A stretch of 64,000 nucleotides of DNA from Parietaria judaica (GCA_954871525.1 OX940871.1:29238586-29302585); one strand, 5' to 3'. Positions 25,731 to 39,564 are shown, numbered from the stretch's first letter. The notes: generated from the letters alone by a model not told the origin. Program-made: numbers and translations.

Positions 25731-28019
25731 TCTTGTTAAATTCAAATTCTAATGTATAAGCCCTAAAATCACTATTTTTTCAATTGGTTCGAATTTTAGG
25801 TCATAAACAATGTAAAATAAAGAAATGCTATAGGAAATGCTATAGCATTTCCTATGGCATTTCTCGTCAACAATTTGATCCTTGCATATTTTTGCATGAG
25901 AACGCTTGTAATATTAAAATTCCAATGTATAAGCCCTAAAATCATTATTTTTTCAATTTGTTCGAAATTTAAGGTTGTAAAATAAAGAAATGCTATAGGA
26001 AATGCTATAGCATTTCTTATGGCATTCCTCGTCAACAATTTAATCCTTGCATATTTTTGCATGAGAACTCTTGTTAAATTCAAATTCTAATGTATAAGCC
26101 CTAAAATCACTATTTTTTCAATTGGTTCGAATTTTAGGTCATAAACAATGTAAAATAAAGAAATGCTATAGGAAATGCTATAGCATTTCCTATGGCATTT
26201 CTCGTCAACAATTTAATCCTTGCATATTTTTGCATGAGAACGCTTGTAATATTAAAATTCCAATGTATAAGCCCTAAAATCATTATTTTTTCAATTGGTT
26301 TGAAATTTAAGGTTGTAAAAAATGTAAAATAAAGAAATGCTATAGGAAATGCTATAGCATTTCCTAAGGCATTTCTCGTCAACATTTTAATCCTTGCATA
26401 TTTTTGCATGAGAACTCTTGTTATATTCAAATTCCAATGTATAAGCCCTAAAATCATTATTTTTTCAATTGGTTCGAAATTTTAGGTCGTAAACAATGTA
26501 AAATAAAGAAATTCTATAGGAAATGCTATAGCATTTCCTAAGGCATTTCTCGTCAACATTTTAATCCTTGCATATTTTTTCATGAGAACTCTTGTTATAT
26601 TCAAACTCTAATGTATAAGCCCTAAAATCATTATTTTTTCAATTGGTTCGAAATTTAAGGTTGTAAAAAATGTAAAATAAAGATATGCTATAGGAAATGC
26701 TATAGCATTTCCTATGGCATTTCTCGTCAACAATTTAATCCTTGCATATTTTGGCATGAGAACTCTTGTTATATTCAAATTCCAATGTATAAGCCCTAAA
26801 ATCATTATTTTCTCAATTAGTTCGAAATTTAAGGTTGTAAAAAATGTCAAATAAAGAAATGCTATAGGAAATGCTATAGCATTTCCTATGGCATTTCTCG
26901 TCAACAAATTTAATCCTTGCATATTTTTGCATGAGAACTCTTGTTATATTCAAATTCCAATGTATAAGCCCTAAAATCATTATTTTTTCAATTGGTTCGA
27001 AATTTTAGGTCGTAAACAATGTAAAATAAAGAAATGCTATAGGAAATGCTAGCATTTCCTATGGCATTTTTCGTCAACAATTTAATCCTTGCTTATGTTT
27101 CCATAAGAACTCTTGTTATATTCAAATTCCAATGTATAAGCTTTAAAATCATTATTTTTTAAATTAGTTCGAAATCTAAGGTTGTAAAAAATGTAAAATA
27201 AAGAAATGCGATAGGAAATACTATAGCATTTCCTATGGCATTTCTCGTCAACAATTTAATCCTTGCATATTTTTGCATGAGAACTCTTGTTATATTCAAA
27301 TTCCAATGTATAAGCCCTAAAATAATTATTTTTTCAATTGGTTTGAAATTTAAGGTTGTAAAAATGTAAAATAAAGAAATTCTTTAGGAAATTCTATAGC
27401 ATTTCCTATGGTATTTCTCGTCAACAATTTAATCCTTGCATATTTTTGCATGAGAACTCTTTTTATATTCAAATTACAATGTATAAGCCCTAAAATCATT
27501 ATTTTTCAATTGGTTCAAAATTTAAGGTTGTAAAAAATGTAAAATAAAGAAATGCTATAGGAAATACTATAGCATTTCCTATGGCATTTCTCGTCAACAA
27601 TTTAATCCTTGCATATTTTTGCTTAAGAACTCTTGTTATATTCAAATTCCAATGTATAAGCCCTAAAATCATTATTTTTTCAATTGGTTCGAAACATAAG
27701 GTTGTAAAAAATGTAAAATAAAGAAATGCTATAGGAAATGCTATAGCATTTTCTATGGCATTTCTCATCAACAATTTAATCATTGAATATTTTTGCATGA
27801 GAACTCTTTTTATATTCAAATTACAATGTATAAGCCCTAAAATAATTATTTTTTCAATTGGTTCGAAACTTAAGGTTGTAAAAAATGTAAAATAAAGAAA
27901 TGCTATAGGAAATACTATAGCATTTACTATGGCATTTCTCGTCAACAATTTAATCCTTGCATATTTTTGCTGGAGAACTCTTGTTATATTCAAATTCCAA
28001 TGTATAAGCCCTAAAATCA
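25731..28019 (+). repeat. Mixed monomers between C1 and C2
   Basis: About thirteen satellite monomers. The monomers at 25.80-26.08 kb and 26.13-26.46 kb resemble those at 22.46-23.04 kb. Those at 26.6-27.5 kb resemble the start of the C blocks. No non-satellite sequence is seen. Confidence 0.8.
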
Positions 28020-29741
28020 TTATTTTTTCAATTGGTTTGAAATTTAAGGTTGTAAAAATGTAAAATAAAGAAATTCTTTAGGAAATTCTATAGCATTTCC
28101 TATGGCATTTCTCGTCAACAATTTAATCCTTGCATATTTTTTCATGAGAACTCTTGTTATATTCAAACTCCAATGTATAAGCCCTAAAATCATTATTTTT
28201 TCAATTGGTTCGAAATTTAAGGTTGTAAAAAATGTAAAATAAAGAAATGCTATAGGAAATGCTATAGCATTTCCTATGGCATTTCTCGTCAACAATTTAA
28301 TCCTTGCATATTTTGGCATGAGAACTCTTGTTATATTCAAATTCCAATGCATAAGACCTAAAATCATTATTTTCACAATTAGTTCGAAATTTAAGGTTGT
28401 AAAAAATGTCAAATAAAGAAATGCTATAGGAAATGCTATAGCATTTCCTATGGTATTTCTCATCAACAATTTAATCCTTGCATATTTTTGCATGAGAACA
28501 CTTGTTATATTCAAATTCCAATGTATAAGCCCTAAAATCATTATTTTTTCAATTGGTTCAAAATTTTAGGTCGTAAACAATGTAAAATAAAGAAATGCTA
28601 TAGGAAATGCTAACATTTCCTATGGCATTTTTCGTCAACAATTTAATCCTTGCATATGTTTCCATAAGAACTCTTGTTATATTCAAATTCTAATGTATAA
28701 GCTTTAAAATCATTATTTTTTCAATTAGATCGAAATTTAAGGTTGTAAAAAATGTAAAATAAAGAAATGTTATAGGAAATACTATAGCATTTCCTATGGC
28801 ATTTCTCGTCAACAATTTAACCCTTGCATATTTTTGCATGAGAACTCTTGTTATATTCAAATTCCAATGTATAAGCCCTAAAATCATTATTTTTTCAATT
28901 GGTTTGAAATTTAAGGTTGTAAAAATGTAAAATAAAGAAATTCTTTAGGAAATTCTATAGCATTTCCTATGGCAATTCTCGTCAACAATTTAATCCTTGC
29001 ATATTTTTGCATGAGAACTCTTTTTATATTCAAATTACAATGTATAAGCCCTAAAATCATTATTTTTCAATTGGTTCAAAATTTAAGGTTGTAAAAAATG
29101 TAAAATAAAGAAATGCTATAGGAAATACTATAGCATTTCCTATGGCATTTCTCGTCAACAATTTAATCCTTGCATATTTTTGCTTGAGAACTCTTGTTAT
29201 ATTCAAATTCCAATGTATAAGCCCTAAAATCATTATTTTTTCAATTTGTTCGAAACTTAAGGTTGTAAAAAATGTAAAATAAAGAAATGCTATAGGAAAT
29301 GCTATAGCATTTTCTATGGCATTTCTCGTCAACAATTTAATCATTGAATATTTTTGCATGAGAACTCTTTTTATATTCAAACTACAATGTATAAGCCCTA
29401 AAATCATTATTTTTTCAATTGGTTCGAATTTTAGGTCGTAAACAATGTAAAATAAAGAAATGCTATAGGAAATGCTATAGCATTTCCTATGGCATTTCTC
29501 GTCAACAATTTAATCGTTGCATATTTTTGCATGAGAACTCTTTTTATATTAAAATTACAATGTATAAGCCCTAAAATCATTATTTTTTTAATTGGTTCAA
29601 AATTTAAGGTTGTAAAAAATGTAAAATAAAGAAATTCTATAGGAAATTCTATAGCATTTCCAATGGCATTTCTCGTCAACAATTTAATCCTTGCATATTT
29701 TTTCATGAGAACTCTTGTTATATTCAAATTCCAATGTATAA
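28020..29741 (+). repeat. Large segmental duplication C2, left part
   Basis: Second copy of 23041-24760. Divergence is low and the monomer order is unchanged. Both copies share the unusual ATTTCCAATGGC in place of ATTTCCTATGGC near their right ends. Confidence 0.85.
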
Positions 29742-29754
29742 GCTCTAAAACCAT

Positions 29755-30101
29755 TTTTTTTAAATTGGTTCGAAATTTAAGGTCGTAAAAAATGTAAAAT
29801 AAAGAAATGCTATAGGAAATGCTATAGCATTTCCTATGGCATTTCTCGTCAATAATTTAATCCTTGCATATTTTGGCATGAGAACTCTTGTTATATTCAA
29901 ATTCCAATCTATAAGCCCTAAAATCATTATTTTCTCAATTGGTTCGAAATTTAAGGTTGTAAAAAATTTCAAATAAAGAAATGCTATAGGAAATACTATA
30001 GCATTTCCTATGGCATTTCTCGTCAACAATTTAATCCTTGCATATTTTTGCATGAGAACTCTTGTTATATTCAAATTCCAATGTATAAGCCCTAAAATCA
30101 T
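29755..30101 (+). repeat. Extra 347-bp dimer inside duplication C2
   Basis: Two monomers (174+173 bp) lie between the two matching parts of C2 and are absent from C1. They carry AAAAATTTCAAATAAAG, a marker of neighbouring monomers around 30.3-30.5 kb. A local origin by unequal exchange is therefore likely. The boundaries are approximate because the sequence on both sides is homologous. Confidence 0.7.
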
Positions 30102-30125
30102 TATTTTTTCAATTGGTTTGAAATT

Positions 30126-31067
30126 TTAGGTCGTAAACAATGTAAAATAAAGAAATGCTATAGGAAATGCTATGGCATTTTTCATCAACAATTTAATCCT
30201 TGCATATTTTTGCATGAGAACTCTTGTTATATTCAAATTCCAATGTATAAGCTTTAAAATCATTATTTTTTCAATTGGTTCGAAATTTAAGGTTGTAAAA
30301 AATTTCAAATAAAGAAATGCTATAGGAAATGCTATAGCATTTCCTATGGCATTTCTCGTCAACAATTTAATCCTTGCATATTTTTGCATGAGAACTCTTG
30401 TTATATTCAAATTCCAATGTATAAGCCCTAAAATCATTATTTTCTCAATTAATTCGAAATTTAAGGTTGTAAAAAATTTCAAATAAAGAAATGCTATAGC
30501 ATTTCCTATGGCATTTCTCGTCAACAATTTAATCCTTGCATATTTTGGCATGAGAACTCTTGTTCTATTCAAATTCCAATGTATAAGCTTTAAAATCATT
30601 ATTTTTTCAATTGGTTCGAAATTTAAGGTCGTAAAAAATGTAAAATAAAGAAATGCTATAGGAAATACTATAGCATTTCCTATGGCATTTCTCGTCAAAA
30701 ATTTAATCCTTGCATATTTTTTCATGAGAACTCTTGTTATATTCAAATTCCAATGTATAAGCCCTAAAATCATTATTTTTTCAATTGGTTTGAAATTTTA
30801 GGTCGTAAACAATGTAAAATAAAGAAATGCGATAGGAAATGCTATGGCATTTCTCGTCAACAATTTAATCCTTGCATATTTTTGCATGAGAACTCTTTTT
30901 ATATTCAAATTCCAATGTATAAGCCCTAAAATCATTATTTTTTCAATTGGTTCAAAATTTAAGGTTGTAAAAAATGTAAAATAAAGAAATGCTATAGGAA
31001 ATGCTATAGCATTTCCTATGGAAATTCTTGTCAACAGATTAATCCTTGCATATTTTTGCATGAGAAC
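30126..31067 (+). repeat. Large segmental duplication C2, right part
   Basis: Second copy of 24798-25730. The copies differ by a small deletion in the first copy near 25,000, where the dyad is reduced to CTATAGGAGCATTTCC. The match ends near 31,067, where GATATATTTAAATTCC replaces GTTAAATTCAAATTC. Confidence 0.82.
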
Positions 31068-31257
31068 TCTTGATATATTTAAATTCCAATGTATAAGCCC
31101 TAAAATCATTATTTTCTCAATTGGTTCGAAATTTAAGGTTGTAAAAAAGTCAAATAAAGAAATGCTATAGGAAATGCTATAGCATTTCCTATGGCATTTC
31201 TCGTCAACAATTTAATCCTTGCATATTTTTGCATGAGAACTCTTGTTATATTCAAAT

Positions 31258-33080
31258 TCTAATGTATAAGCCCTAAAATCATTATTTTCTCAATTGGTTC
31301 GAAATTTAAGGTTGTAAAAAAGTCAAATAAAGAAATGCTATAGGAAATGCTATATCATTTCCTATGGCATTTCTCGTCAACAATTTAATCCTTGCATATT
31401 TTTGCATGAGAACTCTTGTTCTATTCAAATTCCAATGTATAAGCTTTAAAATCATTATTTTTTCAATTGGTTCGAAATTTAAGGTCGTAAAAAATGTAAA
31501 ATAAAGAAATGTTATAGGAAATACTATAACATTTCCTATGGTATTTCTCGTCAACAATTTAATCCTTGCATATTTTTGCATGAGAACTCTTGTTATATTC
31601 AAATTCCAATGTATAAGCCCTAAAATCATTATTTTTGTCAATTGGTTCGAAATTTAAGGTTGTAAAAAATGTAAAATAAAGAAATGCTATAGGAAATGCT
31701 ATAACATTTCCTATGGCATTTCTCGTCAACAATTTAATCCTTGCATATTTTTGCATGAGAACTCTTGTTATATTCAAATTCCAATGTATAAGCCCTAAAA
31801 TCATTATTTTTTCAATTGGTTTGAAATTTAAGGTTGTAAAAAATGTAAAATAAAGAAATGCTATAGGAAATGCTATAGCATTTCCTATGGAAATTCTTGT
31901 CAACAGATTAATCCTTGCATATTTTTGCATGAGAACTCTTGATATATTTAAATTCCAATGTATAAGCCCTAAAATCATTAATTTTTCAATTGGTTCGAAA
32001 TTTAAGGTTTTAAAAATGTAAAATAAAGAAATTCTTTAGGAAATTCTATAGCATTTCCTATGGCATTTCTCGTCAACAATTTAATCCTTGCATATTTTTT
32101 CATGAGAACTCTTGTTATATTCAAACTCCAATGTATAAGCCCTAAAATCATTATTTTTTCAATTGGTTCGAAATTTAAGGTTGTAAAAAATGTAAAATAA
32201 AGAAATGCTATAGGAAATGCTATAACATTTCCTATGGCATTTCTCGTCAACAATTTAATCCTTGCATATTTTGGCATGAGAACTCTTGTTATATTCACAT
32301 TCCAATGTATAAGCCCTAAAATCATTATTTTCTCAATTAGTTCGAAATTTAAGGTTGTAAAAAATGTCAAATAAAGAAATGCTATAGGAAATGCTATAGC
32401 ATTTCCTATGGCATTTCTCGTCAACAATTTAATCCTTGCATATTTTTGCATGAGAACTCTTGTTATATTCAAATTCCAATATATAAGACCTAAAATAATT
32501 ATTTTTTCAATTGGTTCGAAATTTTAGGTCGTAAATAATGTAAAATAAAGAAATGCTATAGGAAATGCTAGCATTTCCTATGGCATTTTTCGTCAACAAT
32601 TTAATCCTTGCATATGTTTCCATGAGAACTCTTGTTATATTCAAATTCCAATGTATAAGCTTAAAAATCATTATTTTTTCAATTAGTTCGAAATTTAAGG
32701 TTGTAAAAAATGTAAAATAAAGAAATGCTATAGGAAATACTATAGCATTTCCTATGGCATTTCTCGTCAACAATTTAATCCTTGCATATTTTCTCAAGAG
32801 AATTCTTTTTATATTCAAATTACAATGTATAAGCCCTAAAATCATTATTTTTTCAATTGCTTCGAAATTTAAGGTTGTAAAAAATGAAAAAATAAAGAAA
32901 TGCTACAGGAAATGCTATAGCATTTCCTATGGCATTTCTCGTCAACAATTTAATCCTTGCATATTTTTGCATGAGAACTCTTTTTATATTCAAATTACAA
33001 TGTATAAGCCCTAAAATCATTATTTTTTCAATTGGTTCGAATTTTAGGTCGTAAACAATGTAAAATAAAGAAATGCTATA
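31258..33080 (+). repeat. 2,083-bp offset duplication D1 (12 monomers)
   Basis: About 1.82 kb repeated at 33341-35160. Shared markers include GCTATATCATTTCC, ATTATTTTTGTCAATTGG, AGGAAATTCTTGTCAACAGATT, GATATATTTAAATTCC, ATATGTTTCCATGAG and TTTTCTCAAGAGAA, all in the same order. The offset is 2,083 bp at the left and about 2,080 near the right end. The period equals twelve monomers. Confidence 0.88.
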
Positions 33081-33340
33081 GGAAATGATATAGCATTTCC
33101 TATGGCATTTCTCGTCAACAATTTAATACTTGCATATTTTTTCATGAGAACTCTTGTTATATTCAAATTCCAATGTATAAGCCGTAAAATCATTATTTTT
33201 TTAATTGGTTCAAAATTTAAGGTTGTAAAAAATGTAAAATAAAGAAATGCTATAGGAAATGCTAGCATTTCCTATGGTATTTCTCGTCAACAATTTAATC
33301 CTTGCATATTTTGGCATGAGAACTCTTGTTATATTCAAAT

Positions 33341-35160
33341 TCTAATGTATAAGCCCTAAAATCATTATTTTCTCAATTGGTTCGAAATTTAAGGTTGTAA
33401 AAAAGTCAAATAAAGAAATGCTATAGGAAATGCTATATCATTTCCTATGGCATTTCTCGTCAACAATTTAATCCTTGCATATTTTTGCATGAGAACTCTT
33501 GTTCTATTCAAATTCCAATGTATAAGCTTTAAAATCATTATTTTTTCAATTGGTTCGAAATTTAAGGTCTTAAAAAATGTAAAATAAAGAAATGCTATAG
33601 GAAATACTATAACATTTCCTATGGCATTTCTCGTCAACAATTTAATCCTTGCATATTTTTGCATGAGAACTCTTGTTATATTCAAATTCCAATGTATAAG
33701 CCCTAAAATCATTATTTTTGTCAATTGGTTCGAAATTTAAGGTTGTACAAAATGTAAAATAAAGAAATGCTATAGGAAATGCTATAACATTTCCTATGGC
33801 ATTTCTCGTCAACAATTTAATCCTTGCATATTTTTGCATGAGAACTCTTGTTATATTAAAATTCCAATGTATAAGCCCTAAAATCATTATTTTTTCAATT
33901 GGTTTGAAATTTAAGGTTGTAAAAAATGTAAAATAAAGAAATGCTATAGGAAATGCTAGCATTTCCTATGGAAATTCTTGTCAACAGATTAATCCTTGCA
34001 TATTTTTGCATGAGAACTCTTGATATATTTAAATTCCAATGTATAAGCCCTAAAATCATTAATTTTTCAATTGGTTCGAAATTTAAGGTTTTAAAAATGT
34101 AAAATAAAGAAATTCTTTAGGAAATTCTATAGCATTTCCTATGGCATTTCTCGTCAACAATTTAATCCTTGCATATTTTTTCATGAGAACTCTTGTTATA
34201 TTCAAACTCCAATGTACAAGCCCTAAAATCATTATTTTTTCAATTGGTTCGAAATTTAAGGTCGTAAAAAATGTAAAATAAAGAAATGCTATAGGAAATG
34301 CTATAGCATTTCCTATGGCATTTCTCGTCAACAATTTAATCCTTGCATATTTTGGCATGAGAACTCTTGTTATATTCAAATTCCAATGTATAAGCCCTAA
34401 AATCATTATTTTCTCAATTAGTTCGAAATTTAAGGTTGTAAAAAAAGTCAAATAAAGAAATGCTATAGGAAATGCTATAGCATTTCCTATGGCATTTCTC
34501 GTCAACAATTTAGTCCTTGCATATTTTTGCATGAGAACTCTTGTTATATTCAAATTCCAATGTATAAGCCCTAAAATCATTATTTTTTCAATTGGTTCTA
34601 AATTTTAGGTCGTAAATAATGTAAAATAAAGAAATGCTATAGGAAATGCTAGCATTTCCTATGGCATTTTTCGTCAACAATTTAATCCTTGCATATGTTT
34701 CCATGAGAACTGTAGTTATATTCAAATTCCAATGTATAAGCTTTAAAATCATTATTTTTTCAATTAGTTCGAAATTTAAGGTTGTAAAAAATGTAAAATA
34801 AAGAAATGCTATAGGAAATACTATAGCATTTCCTATGGCATTTCTCGTCAACAATTTAATCCTTGCATATTTTCTCAAGAGAACTCTTTTTATATTCAAA
34901 TTACAATGTATAAGCCCTAAAATCATTATTTTTTCAATTGCTTCGAAATTTAAGGTTGTAAAAAATGTAAAATAAAGAAATGGTATAGGAAATGCTATAG
35001 CATTTCCTATGGCATTTCTCGTCAACAATTTAATCCTTGCATATTTTTGCATGAGAACTCTTTTTATATTCAAATTACAATGTATAAGCCCTAAAATCAT
35101 TATTTTTACAATTGGTTCGAATTTTAGGTCGTAAACAATGTAAAATAAAGAAATGCTATA
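33341..35160 (+). repeat. 2,083-bp offset duplication D2
   Basis: Second copy of D1. Small differences include the shorter dyad GGAAATGCTAGC near 33,955, where D1 has the full GCTATAGC. About 260 bp of ordinary satellite lies between the two matching segments, so the true repeat period is about twelve monomers. Confidence 0.88.
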
Positions 35161-36291
35161 GGAAATGCTATAGCATTTCCTATGGCATTTCTCGTCAACA
35201 ATTTAATCCTTGCATATTTTTGCATGAGAACTCTTTTTATATTCAAATTACAATGTATAAGCCCTAAAATCATTATTTTTTAAATTGGTTCAAAATTTAA
35301 GGTTGTAAAAAATGTAAAATAAAGAAATTCTATAGGAAATTCTATAGCATTTCCTATAGCATTTCTCGTCAACAATTTAATCCTTGCATATTTTTTCATG
35401 AGAACTCTTATTATATTCAAATTCTAATGTATAAGCCCTAAAACCATTTTTTTTAAAATTGGTTCTAAATTTAAGGTTGTAAAAAATGTAAAATAAAGAA
35501 ATGCTATAGGAAATGCTATAGCATTTCCTATGGCATTTCTCGTCAACAAGTTAATCCTTGCATATTTTGGCATGAGAACTCTTGTTATATTCAAATTCCA
35601 ATGTATAAGCCATAAAATCATTATTTTCTCAATTGGTTCGAAATTTGAGGTTGTAAAAAATTTCAAATAAAGAAATGCTATAGAAAATGCTATAGCATTT
35701 CCTATGGCATTTTTCATCAACAATTTAATCCTTGCATATTTTTGCATGAGAACTCTTGTTATATTCAAATTCCAATGTATAAGCTTTAAAATCATTACGT
35801 TTTCATTTGGTTCGAAATTTAAGGTTGTAAAAATGTAAAATAAAGAAATTCTTTAGGAAATTCTATAGCATTTCCTATGGCATTTCTCGTCAACAATTTA
35901 ATACTTGCATATTTTTGCATGAGAACTCTTTTTATATTCAAATTACAATGTATAAGCCCTAAAATCATTATTTTTTCAATTGGTTCGAATTTTAGGTCGT
36001 AAACAATGTAAAATAAAGAAATGCTATAGGAAATGCTAGCATTTCCTATGGCATTTCTCGTCAACAATTTAATCCTTGCATATTTTTGCATGAGAACTCT
36101 TGTTATATTTAAATTCCAATGTATAAGCTTTAAAATCATTATTTTTTCAATTAGTTCGAAATTTAAGGTTGTAAAAAAAGTAAAATAAAGAAATGCTATA
36201 GGAAATACTATAGCATTTCCTATGGCATTTCTCGCCAACAATTTAATCCTTGCATATTTTTGCATGAGAACTCTTGTTATATTAAAATTCC
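35161..36291 (+). repeat. Mixed monomers between D2 and E1
   Basis: About seven satellite monomers, including AAAAATTTCAAATAAAG and GCTAGC forms related to those near 24.9-25.4 and 30.3-30.7 kb. No gene or unrelated insert is seen. Confidence 0.8.
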
Positions 36292-36985
36292 AATGTATAA
36301 GCCCTAAAATAATTATTTTTTCAATTGGTTCCAAATTTAAGGTTGTAAAAAATGTAAAATAAAGAAATTCTATAGGAAATTCTATAGCATTTCCTATGGC
36401 ATTTCTCGTCAACAATTTAATACTTGCATATTTTTTCATGAGAACTCTTGTTATATTCAAATTCCAATATATAAGCCCTAAAATCGTTATTTTTTCAATT
36501 GGTTCGAAATTTAAGGTTGTAAAAAATGTAAAATAAAGAAATGCTATCTATGGCATTTCTCGTCAACAATTTAATCCTTGCATATTTATGCATGAGATCT
36601 CTTGGTATATTCAAATTCCAATGTATAAGCCTTAAAATCATTATTTTCTCAATTGGTTCGAAATTTAAGGTTGTAAAAAAGTCAAATAAGGAAATGCTAT
36701 ATCATTTCCAATGGCATTTCTCGTCAACAATTTAATCCTTGCATATTTTTGCATGAGAACTCTTGTTCTTTTCAAATTCCAATGTATAAGCTTTAAAATC
36801 ATTATTTTTTCAATTGGTTCGAAATTGAATGTCGTAAATAATGTAAAATCAAGAAATGCTATAGGAAATACTATAGCATTTCCTATGGCATTTCTCGTCA
36901 ACAATTTAATCCTTGCATATTTTTGCATGAGAACTCTTGTTATATTCAAATTCCAATGTATAAGCCCTAAAATCATTATTTTTTC
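36292..36985 (+). repeat. 1,008-bp offset duplication E1
   Basis: Shares GGTTCCAAATTTAAGG, a collapsed dyad (AATGCTATCTATGGC), TTTATGCATGAGATCTCTTGG, GCTATATCATTTCCAATGG and GTTCTTTTCAAATTCC with 37300-37994. The offset measured at the GGTTCC marker is 1,008 bp. Confidence 0.87.
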
Positions 36986-37299
36986 AATTGGTTCGAATTT
37001 CAGGTCGTAAACAATGTAAAATAAAGAAATGCTATAGGAAATGCTAGCATTTCCTATGGCATTTCTCGTCAACAATTTAATCCTTGCATATTTTTGCATG
37101 AGAACTCTTGGTATATTCAAATTCCAATGTATAAGCCCTAAAATAATTATTTTTTCAATTGGTTCGAAATTTAAGGTTGTAAAAAATGTAAAATAAAGAA
37201 ATGCTATATGAAATGCTATAGCATTTCCTATGGCATATCTCGTCAACATTTTAATCCTTGCATATTTTTGCATGAGAACTCTTGTTATATTCAAATTCC

Positions 37300-37994
37300 A
37301 ATGTATAAGCCCTAAAATAATTATTTTTTCAATTGGTTCCAAATTTAAGGTTGTAAAAAATGTAAAATAAAGAAATTCTATAGGAAATTCTATAGCATTT
37401 CCTATGGCATTTCTCGTCAACAATTTAATACTTGCATATTTTTTCATGAGAACTCTTGTTATATTCAAATTCCAATATATAAGCCCTAAAATCATTATTT
37501 TTTCAATTGGTTCGAAATTTAAGGTTGTAAAAAATGTAAAATAAAGAAATGCTATCTATGGCATTTTTCGTCAACAATTTAATCCTTGCATATTTATGCA
37601 TGAGATCTCTTGGTATATTCAAATTCCAATGTATAAGCCTTAAAATCATTATTTTCTCAATTGGTTCGAAATTTAAGGTTGTAAAAAAGTCAAATAAAGA
37701 AATGCTATATCATTTCCAATGGCATTTCTCGTCAACAATTTAATCCTTGCATATTTTTGCATGAGAACTCTTGTTCTTTTCAAATTCCAATGTATAAGCT
37801 TTAAAATCATTATTTTTTCAATTGGTTCGAAATTGAAGGTCGTAAATAATGTAAAATAAAGAAATGCTATAGGAAATACTATAGCATTTCCTATGGCATT
37901 TCTCGTCAACAATTTAATCCTTGCATATTTTTGCATGAGAACTCTTGTTATATTCAAATTCCAATGTATAAGCCCTAAAATCATTATTTTTTCA
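37300..37994 (+). repeat. 1,008-bp offset duplication E2
   Basis: Second copy of E1 with nearly identical sequence. The collapsed dyad near 37,549 is the same as at 36,541, so the lesion predates the copying. Confidence 0.87.
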
Positions 37995-38136
37995 ATTGGT
38001 TTGAAATTTAAGGTTGTAAAAAATGTAAAATAAAGAAATGCTATAGGAAATGCTATAGCATTTCCTATGGCATTTCTCGTCAACATTTTAATCCTTGCAT
38101 ATTTTTGCATGAGAACTCTTGTTATATTCAAATTCC

Positions 38137-38209
38137 AATGTATAAACCCTAAAATCATTATTTTTTCAATTGGTTCGAAATTTTAGAACTCTTGTTATAT
38201 TAAAATTCC
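38137..38209 (+). repeat. 73-bp truncated monomer
   Basis: GGTTCGAAATTTTAG is joined directly to AACTCTTGTTATATT near 38,186. About 101 bp are missing, including the whole dyad and the CTCGTCAAC and TGCATATTTTTGCAT segments. This is the shortest monomer I noticed in the window. Confidence 0.9.
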
Positions 38210-38775
38210 AATGTATAAGCCCTAAAATCATTATTTTTTCAATTGGTTCGAAATTTAAGGTTATAAAAAATGTAAAATAAAGAAATTCTATAGGTAATTC
38301 TATAGCATTTCCTATGGCATTTCTCGTCAACAATTTAATCCTTGCATATTTTTTCATGAGAACTCTTGTTATATTCAAATTCCAATGTATAAGCCCTAAA
38401 ATCATTATTTTTTCAATTGGTTCAAAATTTAAGGTTGTACAAAATGTAAAATAAAGAAATGCAATAGGAAATGCTATAACATTTCCTATGGCATTTCTCG
38501 TCAACAATTTAATCCTTGCATTTTAGTGCATAAGAACACTTGTTATATTCAAATTCCAATGTATAAACCCTAAAATATTTATTTTCTCAATTGGTTCGAA
38601 ATTTAAGGTTGTAAAAAAGTCAAATAAAGAAATGCTATAGGAAATGCTATAGCATTTCCTATGGCATTTCTCGTCAACAATTTAATCCTTGCATATTTTT
38701 TCATGACAACTCTTGTTATATTCAAATTCCAATGTATAAGCTTTAAAATCATTATTTTTTCAATTGATTCGAAAT
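38187..38775 (+). repeat. 1,378-bp offset duplication F1
   Basis: Matches 39565-40153. Markers are AAGGTTATAAAAAATG, GGTAATTCTATAGC, GTACAAAATG, GCAATAGGAAATGC and the unusual TGCATTTTAGTGCATAAG at 38517. The last marker recurs at 39895, fixing the offset at 1,378 bp, about eight monomers. Confidence 0.87.
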
Positions 38776-39564
38776 TTAAGGTCGTAAAAAATGTAAAATA
38801 AAGAAATGCTATAGGAAATGCTATAGCATTTCCTATGGCATTTCTCGTCAACAATTTAATCCTTGCATATTTTGGCATGAGAACTCTTGTTATATTCAAA
38901 TTCCAATGTATAAGCCATAAAATCATTATTTTCTCAATTGGTTCGAAATTTAAGGTTGTAAAAAATGTCAAATAAAGAAATGCTATAGGAAATGCTATAG
39001 CATTTCCTATGGCATTTCTCGTCAACAATTTAATCCTTGCATATTTTTGCATGAGAACTCTTGTTATATTCAAATTCCAATGTATAAGCCCTAAAATCAT
39101 TATTTTCTCAATTGGTTTGAAATTTTAGGTCGTAAACAATGTAAAATAAAGAAATGCGATAGGAAATGCTATGGCATTTCTCGTCAACAATTTAATCCTT
39201 GCATATTTTTGCATGAGAACTCTTGTTATATTCAAATTCCAATGTATAAGCCCTAAAATCATTATTTTTTCAATTGGTTTGAAATTTAAGGTTGTAAAAA
39301 ATGTAAAATAAAGAAATGCTATAGAAAATGCTATAGCATTTCCTATGGCATTTCTCGTCAACAATTTAATCCTTGCATATTTTTTCATGAGAACTCTTTT
39401 TATATTCAAATTTCAATGTATAAGCTTTAAAATCATTATTTTTTCAATTGGTTCGAAATTGAAGGTCGTAAATAATGTAAAAAAAGAAATGCTATAGGAA
39501 ATACTATAGCATTTCCTATGGCATTTCTCGTCAACAATTTAATCCTTGCATATTTTTGCATGAG

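Noticed and set aside
36665..37495. 276-codon minus-strand frame resembling a hydrophobic repeat protein with possible membrane segments
   Set aside because: The hydrophobic pieces (for example IAFPIAFLYFTFFTTLNF) come from translating A/T-rich satellite. The frame is interrupted by 1- and 2-bp length variants in related monomers.
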